Shown here: one piece after another, positions 56,940-64,000 of the stretch
Position numbering within the stretch: the stretch's first letter is position 1
Layout: each line of letters opens with the position of its first letter
Assembly: GCA_903834465.1 (NCBI GenBank)
Contig: CAILJB010000076.1
Coordinates: 174,216 to 238,215 of the forward strand
Source of the DNA: an uncultured Pseudomonadota bacterium
GTDB lineage: Bacteria > Pseudomonadota > Gammaproteobacteria > Methylococcales > Methylomonadaceae
DNA length: 64,000 nt
Reading direction: 5' to 3'
Program-made: the position numbers and the translations under genes
The notes under the pieces: model-generated
The model's database searches: none
Told to the model about the DNA's origin: nothing
Seen by the model: only the letters and a program-made list of their open reading frames with translations

Positions 56940-59252
56940 ATGAAAAGAATGCTAATCAATGCCACGCAAGCTGAAGAATTGCGCGTTGCATTAGTTGATG
57001 GTTACAAACTTTACGATTTTGATATTGAAATACCTTCTCAAGAACAAAAAAAATCGAACATTTACAAAGGCATCATTACCCACGTTGAAGCCAGTTTAGA
57101 AGCGGCTTTTGTGAATTACGGCGCAGAAAAACACGGTTTTCTACCGTTTAAAGAAATTGCCCCGTTATACCGTCGCCCTGTTGCAGAAGTCGAAACATCA
57201 CAAGAGGGTAAACCCGTACCACGTCGCCCTGCTGTAAAAGATTTGATTCGCGTTGGACAAGAAGTAATTGTACAAATCGAAAAAGAAGAACGCGGAAACA
57301 AAGGCGCGGCGTTGACGACTTACGTTAGTTTGGCGGGTACATATTTGGTGTTAATGCCCAATAATCCCAAAGCAGGTGGTATTTCACGGCGCATCGAAGG
57401 CGAAACCCGCAATGAATTACGCGACGCGATGCACGCGTTAGACATTCCTGAAAATATGGGCTTGATTGTTAGAACCGCTGGTTGTGGCAAAAACGTGGAA
57501 GAATTGCAGTGGGATTTGAATTATTTACTGCAATTGTGGGATGCCATTGAGCGTTCGGCAACGCAACAAGCTGCGCCATTTTTAATGTTCCAAGAAAGTA
57601 ACGTTATCATTCGCGCATTACGCGACCATTTACGCAATAACATTGATGAAATTCTCATCGATGATCCGGAAGCGTTTCAGCTTGTTAAAAGTTTTTTAAA
57701 ACAAGTCATTCCGGACTTTTTATCTAAAATCAAACTGTATAAAGACCCCATTCCGCTATTCAACAAATACCATATCGAATCTCAAATCGAAATTGCGTAT
57801 AACCGCGAAGTTTCGCTGCCGTCAGGCGGTTCGATTGTGATTGACCATACCGAAGCCTTAACGTCCATTGATATTAACTCGGCACGCGCCACAAAAGGCA
57901 GTGATATTGAAGAAACGGCGTTTAATACGAATATCGAAGCGACCGATGAAATTGCCCGTCAGTTGCGTTTACGAGATTTGGGTGGATTATTTGTCATTGA
58001 TTACATTGATATGTCTTCAACCAAACATCAACGCATGGTTGAAAATCATTTACGCGAAGCGATAAAAATTGACCGCGCCCGAATTCAAACGGGACGAATT
58101 TCACGTTTTGGCTTGCTAGAAATGTCGCGGCAACGAATGCGTCCTTCATTAGGTGATTCAAGTCAGCTCACTTGTCCGCGTTGTAAAGGGCAGGGCATGA
58201 TTCGTAACGTCGAATCGGTAGCATTATCGGTGTTACGAATTATCGAAGAAGATGCGATGAAAAAAGGCGTGGAAAAAATCATCGCGCATTTATCCATCGA
58301 ATGCGCCGCCTTTTTATTAAACGAAAAACGTAGCGTGATTGAACGCATTGAAAAACGTTTGAAAGTAGGCATTGTGGTTTTACCAAGTAAACATTTAGAA
58401 ACGCCTGCCTACGATATTGAATTGATTCGAGAACGGGATTATCACGAAGAAAAAAGCAGTTATTCACAAATTAAAGCCGAAGTTGTTAGCGTTCCTGATT
58501 TTGTTCAACACGTTAAACATAACGTCACAGAAGCTAAACCTGCCGCTGTTACGGAATTTTTACATGATTCGCCCGCGCCAATGCAAAATAAAAATGAAGC
58601 GGCGACTTTAATTAAACGTTTTTGGCAAAAATTAACAAAATCGCTGACAGATAGCAGTGAATCTGAAACGGAATCACTTGGTAAATCAGGAAGTGACAAT
58701 TTGGAAGATGGCGCAACATCACAGGAAGTCGTTACTATCCCCAAAGGTCGGAATAATCGACGCAATAAAAATCAACGCAATCAACGCCGTGGTCGTAAAG
58801 AACAAGGTATGCGCGTTGCCGCAGTAACAACTGAAGAAACAGAATCAACGCCTAGAATTACGACTGAAACGGAGGTTGTTCATAATCATGACGAAAGTGC
58901 TGTTATTGAAAACGCCGTAGATGCTGTAAATGTCGAAGCCGTGCCACGGAAAAATGGACAACGTACTAATTTACGCCGAGGGCCAAACCGTCGTAAACCG
59001 CGTAATCCGAATTATAAAAACCCTGAACATATCGGACATGTTGAAGGTAACGAAATCAACCTAAGTCAGCCATTAGTGATTGCAATCGATTCAGAATTCT
59101 CAAAAACAGAGCCGCATGTTGAGCGGTATCATGCCGAAGAATCACCAAAACCTGTCATTGAATCTGCTCATTCTTCGTTTGAATCCCATTCAAGCCCAAG
59201 TTATTCCAGTTCAAATTCAGAATCGAGTGATAACGCCCCAAATTCAGATTAA
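56940..59252 (+). CDS. rne: Ribonuclease E
   Basis: 770 residues. The essential endonuclease matures rRNA and tRNA and starts mRNA decay at the membrane. Catalytic half: S1 domain ([20 protein letters not shown], residues 41-60), 5'-sensor/RNase H-like parts, DNase-I-like domain with the metal Asp residues in [14 protein letters not shown] and [10 protein letters not shown], and the Zn-link CPRCKGQG. The C-terminal half (from about 520) is disordered and shorter than in E. coli (1061 residues), with basic RNA-binding stretches ([32 protein letters not shown]) and a Ser-rich end. Partner-binding sites cannot be assigned. Confidence 0.97.
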   Translation: MKRMLINATQAEELRVALVDGYKLYDFDIEIPSQEQKKSNIYKGIITHVEASLEAAFVNYGAEKHGFLPFKEIAPLYRRPVAEVETSQEGKPVPRRPAVKDLIRVGQEVIVQIEKEERGNKGAALTTYVSLAGTYLVLMPNNPKAGGISRRIEGETRNELRDAMHALDIPENMGLIVRTAGCGKNVEELQWDLNYLLQLWDAIERSATQQAAPFLMFQESNVIIRALRDHLRNNIDEILIDDPEAFQLVKSFLKQVIPDFLSKIKLYKDPIPLFNKYHIESQIEIAYNREVSLPSGGSIVIDHTEALTSIDINSARATKGSDIEETAFNTNIEATDEIARQLRLRDLGGLFVIDYIDMSSTKHQRMVENHLREAIKIDRARIQTGRISRFGLLEMSRQRMRPSLGDSSQLTCPRCKGQGMIRNVESVALSVLRIIEEDAMKKGVEKIIAHLSIECAAFLLNEKRSVIERIEKRLKVGIVVLPSKHLETPAYDIELIRERDYHEEKSSYSQIKAEVVSVPDFVQHVKHNVTEAKPAAVTEFLHDSPAPMQNKNEAATLIKRFWQKLTKSLTDSSESETESLGKSGSDNLEDGATSQEVVTIPKGRNNRRNKNQRNQRRGRKEQGMRVAAVTTEETESTPRITTETEVVHNHDESAVIENAVDAVNVEAVPRKNGQRTNLRRGPNRRKPRNPNYKNPEHIGHVEGNEINLSQPLVIAIDSEFSKTEPHVERYHAEESPKPVIESAHSSFESHSSPSYSSSNSESSDNAPNSD

Positions 59253-59270
59253 ATACAATTTTCTTCACTG

Positions 59271-59311
59271 AAAATAAAGCGTGCTTATTAACGTAAGGAC
59301 GCTTTATTTTT
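59271..59311 (+). terminator. Rho-independent terminator after rne
   Basis: AAAATAAAGCGT pairs with ACGCTTTATTTTT; an inner CTTA/TAAG pair extends the stem. T-run present on the plus strand. Confidence 0.88.
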
Positions 59312-59345
59312 GTTTATTATCCGTACATTAAGGCGGCTCCGTAAG

Positions 59346-59374
59346 TTGAGTAGCCATTCTTTTTATGGTGTAAT
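59346..59374 (+). promoter_or_regulatory. Candidate promoter of the nqr operon
   Basis: TTGAGT (59346-59351), 17-base spacer, TGTAAT (59369-59374), about 95 bases before the nqrA ATG. Confidence 0.55.
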
Positions 59375-59426
59375 ACGCGGGTTTTACGTCTTTACACGCT
59401 TCTATTTTTACCTTCAAAAGTTTTAA

Positions 59427-60854
<1,428 letters not shown>

Positions 60855-62054
60855 ATGTCGGCGAGAAAGTTTTTAGACAGTTTAGAACCGCATTTTGCAA
60901 AAGGCAGCAAACTTGAACGTTATTACGGCTTGTATGAAATGGTCGATACGTTCATTTATACGCCAGCCGATGTGACGCGCGGTAAAACGCACGTTCGTGA
61001 CGGCAACGATTTAAAACGCACCATGACGTTCGTTGTGATTGCAACGTTCTTCTGTATTTTGATGGCAATGTATAACACAGGCTATCAAGCTAACTTAGCG
61101 ATGGAAGCGTTAGGCAAAACATCGATTGATAACTGGCGCAGTATTCCGATGATGATTTTTGGTTATAACACCATGAATCCATTGTCGAATTTTGCACACG
61201 GCGCATTGTATTTCTTACCAATTTATATCGTAACGTTAGCGGTTGGCGGTGTGTGGGAAGTTTTATTTGCAACTGTTCGTGGTCATGAAGTCAACGAAGG
61301 TTTCTTAGTTTCTTCAATGCTTTACACGTTGATTATGCCACCTGATATGCCTTTATGGCAGGTCGCATTGGGTATTTCTTTTGGTATCGTTATCGGTAAA
61401 GAAGTATTCGGTGGTACAGGTAAAAACTTCTTAAACCCAGCTTTGACAGGTCGTGCGTTTTTATACTTCGCATACCCAGCGTCAATTTCTGGCGATTCAG
61501 TTTGGACAGCGGTTGACGGTTACACAGCAGCGACACCATTAGGTTTAGCGGCTGACGGTGGTTTAAGTGCAGTGACTGAACATTACAGCTGGTTTCAAAC
61601 TTTTATGGGCTTTGAACCTGGTTGTTTAGGTGAAACATCAGTATTGGCTATCATGATTGGTGCGGCATTCTTACTTTACACTCGCGTTGCGTCTTACCGC
61701 GTTATGGGTGGCGTATTTGCTGGTATGGTTGCAACTTCATTGTTATTCAATGTTATCGGTAGCGACACCAACCACATGTTTGCTTTGCCTTGGTACTGGC
61801 ATTTAACCGTTGGCGGTTTCGCATTCGGTATGGTCTACATGGCAACTGACCCAGTAACTGCGGCAATGACCAACACAGGTCGTTGGGTATTCGGTGGATT
61901 AGTTGGCGCAATGACTGTGTTAATTCGCGTTGTGAATCCTGCGTTCCCAGAAGGCATTATGCTCGCCATTTTATTTTCCAACATGTTTGCACCGACGATT
62001 GATTACTTCGTCATTCAAGCGAATATCAGAAGAAGGATGAAACGTCATGCCTAA
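60855..62054 (+). CDS. nqrB: Na+-translocating NADH:quinone reductase subunit B
   Basis: 399 residues with about nine membrane helices. The covalent FMN attachment site lies in [10 protein letters not shown], with T227 as the flavin-bearing Thr. [18 protein letters not shown] and [16 protein letters not shown] are also typical. It starts immediately after the nqrA stop (GGGCTAAATG, with GGAGG just before) and overlaps nqrC by eight bases. Confidence 0.97.
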   Translation: MSARKFLDSLEPHFAKGSKLERYYGLYEMVDTFIYTPADVTRGKTHVRDGNDLKRTMTFVVIATFFCILMAMYNTGYQANLAMEALGKTSIDNWRSIPMMIFGYNTMNPLSNFAHGALYFLPIYIVTLAVGGVWEVLFATVRGHEVNEGFLVSSMLYTLIMPPDMPLWQVALGISFGIVIGKEVFGGTGKNFLNPALTGRAFLYFAYPASISGDSVWTAVDGYTAATPLGLAADGGLSAVTEHYSWFQTFMGFEPGCLGETSVLAIMIGAAFLLYTRVASYRVMGGVFAGMVATSLLFNVIGSDTNHMFALPWYWHLTVGGFAFGMVYMATDPVTAAMTNTGRWVFGGLVGAMTVLIRVVNPAFPEGIMLAILFSNMFAPTIDYFVIQANIRRRMKRHA

Positions 62055-62964
62055 ATGTGAAAAATTAAATAAAGTTTGCGAAAAATTGGAGCAGTACGAG
62101 TCATATCGCAAATTCAAAGCCTATGCAGACAAAATTCTCGGTTTAGGCAATGACAGTTTGGAAAAAACCATCGCAATCGCGGTGGCGTTATGTTTGGTTT
62201 GTGCGGTTTTTGTTTCGATGGCGGCAGTGGCGTTAAAACCACTTCAAGTCAGCAACAAAGAACTCGACATGAAGAAAAACATTTTAGATGTGGCGGGCTT
62301 GTTACAAGCTGATACCAATATCGAAAAAGCGTTTGCGGAAAGAATCGAAGCGAAATTAGTCGATTTAGAAACGGGTAATTATGCGGATGGCGACGCGAAT
62401 GCGTATGACCAACGTAAAGCAGCAAAAGACCCTGCTCAAAGCATTGCAATTACTAAAGACAAAGACATTGCTCACATTCGTGTTAAAGCGAAATTAGCAA
62501 AAGTGTATTTAGTCAAAGAAGGCGGCGCGACGAAATCAATCATTTTGCCTATCAACGGTTATGGTTTGTGGTCAACGCTTTATGGTTTCTTATCGGTTGA
62601 AGCAGATGGTCAAACTGTTCAAAGTATCAACTTCTACGACCAATCTGAAACTCCAGGATTGGGCGGTGAAGTTGTGAATCCAAACTGGCGTGCGCTTTGG
62701 AAAGGCAAAAAAATCTATGCTGAAACTGAGCAAGCCTCTTCTGAAAAAGGTTCATTGGGCGAAGCTGGCGTAGGCGAACCTGCGTTAAGTTTGATTAAAG
62801 GCACAGTCGATTCAAGTAAAGCAGGTTCACAATATCAAGTGGACGGTTTAGCAGGTGCGACTTTAACCAGTACAGGTGTGACCAACTTAGTCAGATATTG
62901 GACAAGTAAAGAAGGTTTCGCGCCTTATTTGGCGAAAGTCAGAACGGTTAAAGGAGCAAACTAA
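62047..62964 (+). CDS. nqrC: Na+-translocating NADH:quinone reductase subunit C, with extended N-terminus
   Basis: 305 residues, against about 257 in Vibrio. The usual membrane helix ([22 protein letters not shown]) is at residues about 41-62, preceded by a charged 38-residue extension ([20 protein letters not shown]) absent from typical NqrC. An AGAAGGATG site upstream of 62047 supports this start. The FMN is covalently bound at Thr272 in [31 protein letters not shown] and [12 protein letters not shown] are conserved. It overlaps nqrB and is coupled to nqrD by TAATG. Confidence 0.95.
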   Translation: MPKCEKLNKVCEKLEQYESYRKFKAYADKILGLGNDSLEKTIAIAVALCLVCAVFVSMAAVALKPLQVSNKELDMKKNILDVAGLLQADTNIEKAFAERIEAKLVDLETGNYADGDANAYDQRKAAKDPAQSIAITKDKDIAHIRVKAKLAKVYLVKEGGATKSIILPINGYGLWSTLYGFLSVEADGQTVQSINFYDQSETPGLGGEVVNPNWRALWKGKKIYAETEQASSEKGSLGEAGVGEPALSLIKGTVDSSKAGSQYQVDGLAGATLTSTGVTNLVRYWTSKEGFAPYLAKVRTVKGAN

Positions 62965-63647
62965 TGAGCGAATTATTGAATGATGAAACAAAAAAAGTAT
63001 TGACTGAACCGTTAGTCGAAAACAACCCGATTACATTGCAAGTGTTGGGGATTTGTTCGGCTCTTGCGGTTACGTCACAAATGTCAACCTCGCTCATCAT
63101 GGCGTTGGCGTTGACGATGGTAACAGCGTGTTCAAGCGCAGCGATTTCGGCAATTCGTAACCATATTCCAAGCAGCATTCGGATTATCGTACAAATGACC
63201 ATTATTGCGTCGCTTGTAATCGTGGTTGACCAATTGTTAAAAGCGTTCGCGTATGACGTGAGCAAACAATTATCGGTTTTCGTTGGTTTGATTATTACCA
63301 ACTGTATCGTTATGGGGCGTGCTGAAGCGTATGCGATGAAAAACCCACCGCTCGAAAGTTTTATCGACGGTATCGGTAACGGTTTGGGCTACAGCTTAAT
63401 TTTGATTATCGTGGCAACGTTCCGCGAAATTTTCGGTTCAGGCAAATTGCTTGGCATCGAAGTTTTAAAATTAACCAAAGATGGCGGCTGGTACGATCCA
63501 AACGGTTTGATGTTGTTGCCACCTAGCGCGTTTTTCATTATCGGTTTGCTCATTTGGGCAGTTCGTGAATGGAAACCAAAACAACGTGAAGCCATCGAAT
63601 TCAAAATCATGTCGATTTCACACGGCGAAGAAGGAGGGCATCACTAA
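62964..63647 (+). CDS. nqrD: Na+-translocating NADH:quinone reductase subunit D
   Basis: 227 residues, six membrane helices. [25 protein letters not shown] is the family start (residues 13-37), and [31 protein letters not shown] holds the conserved Cys in [11 protein letters not shown] that helps carry the inter-subunit Fe centre with NqrE. Starts in TAATG overlap with nqrC and ends in TAATG overlap with nqrE. Confidence 0.97.
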   Translation: MSELLNDETKKVLTEPLVENNPITLQVLGICSALAVTSQMSTSLIMALALTMVTACSSAAISAIRNHIPSSIRIIVQMTIIASLVIVVDQLLKAFAYDVSKQLSVFVGLIITNCIVMGRAEAYAMKNPPLESFIDGIGNGLGYSLILIIVATFREIFGSGKLLGIEVLKLTKDGGWYDPNGLMLLPPSAFFIIGLLIWAVREWKPKQREAIEFKIMSISHGEEGGHH

Positions 63648-64000
63648 TGGAAGCCTATATCAGTTTATTTGTTAAAGCGGTTTTCATTGAGAACCTCGCG
63701 TTATCGTTCTTTTTAGGAATGTGTACGTTCATTGCGGTATCGAAAAAAGTTTCGACTGCGATGGGTTTAGGGATTGCGGTTATGGTCGTGCAAGCGATTA
63801 CCGTCCCTGCGAACAACCTCGTTTATCACACTCTTTTAAAGGAAGACGCGCTCGCGTGGCTTGGCATTAAAGGCGTGGATTTGAGCTTTTTAGCGTTGCT
63901 TGCTTGTATCGGTATGATTGCGGCGTTGGTACAAATCTTGGAAATGATTTTAGATAAATTTTTCCCAGCGTTGTATCAAGCACTTGGTATTTTCTTACCA
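63647..64000 (+). CDS. nqrE: Na+-translocating NADH:quinone reductase subunit E, partial
   Basis: 118 codons are visible from the ATG at 63647, then the window ends; typical length is about 200. The start [20 protein letters not shown], the conserved Cys in [12 protein letters not shown], and [12 protein letters not shown] are diagnostic. NqrE is a six-helix membrane subunit homologous to NqrD. nqrF should follow outside the window. Confidence 0.97.
   Translation, partial: MEAYISLFVKAVFIENLALSFFLGMCTFIAVSKKVSTAMGLGIAVMVVQAITVPANNLVYHTLLKEDALAWLGIKGVDLSFLALLACIGMIAALVQILEMILDKFFPALYQALGIFLP

Overview
The window looks like chromosomal DNA of an AT-leaning, Gram-negative gammaproteobacterium. 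Supporting genes are lpxH and kdsA (lipid A/Kdo), ampD, a TonB-dependent receptor, RNase E with rluC nearby, the rpsO-pnp pair and a Na+-NQR operon. A sulfur-oxidising or related Thiotrichales-type lineage would fit the mix of hydrogenase maturation genes, c-di-GMP signalling and type IV pili, but that placement is inference. No phage, insertion sequence, CRISPR array, rRNA or tRNA was recognised.

Layout. (1) Positions 1-14004, all minus strand: a tightly packed run reading cysS, hypF, an ethylene-receptor-like multi-PAS histidine kinase, a CHASE histidine kinase, a CheY/Rcp1-like regulator, a REC-PAS-GGDEF protein, hypC, hypD, an SbmA/YddA-like transporter with a ruined ATPase, and a GH5 glucanase cut by the window edge. 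Junctions are mostly overlaps or gaps of a few to about 30 bases; hypD to the transporter is 94 bases. (2) 14116-18846, plus: a periplasmic cyclophilin, lpxH, truB, rpsO, pnp. (3) 18907-20177, minus: a YcgN-type Cys-cluster protein and a PHP phosphoesterase. (4) 20271-29158, plus: minor pilins pilV, pilW, pilX, a 2033-residue Ig-repeat protein in the slot normally held by pilY1, and a FimT/GspH pseudopilin. (5) 29247-31697: pyrG, kdsA. (6) 31784-33636: two tandem stand-alone cyclic-nucleotide-binding proteins, divergent from hypB. (7) 33641-36146, minus: acyltransferase-3 and exonuclease I. (8) 36267-39855, plus: mtaD-type deaminase, cupin, MoxY/MoxX-like two-component pair. (9) 40058-45358, plus: RTX protein, TonB-dependent receptor, glyA. 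(10) 45412-56481: leuS, ampD (plus), queG, a small membrane protein, an S49 peptidase, a HAD phosphatase, an unknown membrane-anchored protein, rluC, kup, nhaD. (11) 56940-64000, plus: rne with a long leader, then nqrABCD and the start of nqrE.

How the genes fit together. hypF, hypC, hypD and hypB supply part of the [NiFe]-hydrogenase active-site assembly line; hypA, hypE and the hydrogenase itself are not here. A four-gene sensory module (two kinases, two receivers, one diguanylate cyclase) sits inside the hyp run, between hypF and hypC. Its lead kinase keeps the copper-binding Cys and His of plant ETR1. nhaD and Na+-NQR lie within a few kilobases of each other and indicate active sodium cycling. 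The pilus cluster supplies minor pilins plus a giant surface protein that may act as the tip adhesin.

The observations most worth following are the ethylene-receptor-like kinase embedded among hyp genes, the ABC-type transporter whose nucleotide-binding motifs are all degraded, the giant Ig-repeat protein in the pilY1 position, and two separate intergenic inverted-repeat elements of about 140 bp.
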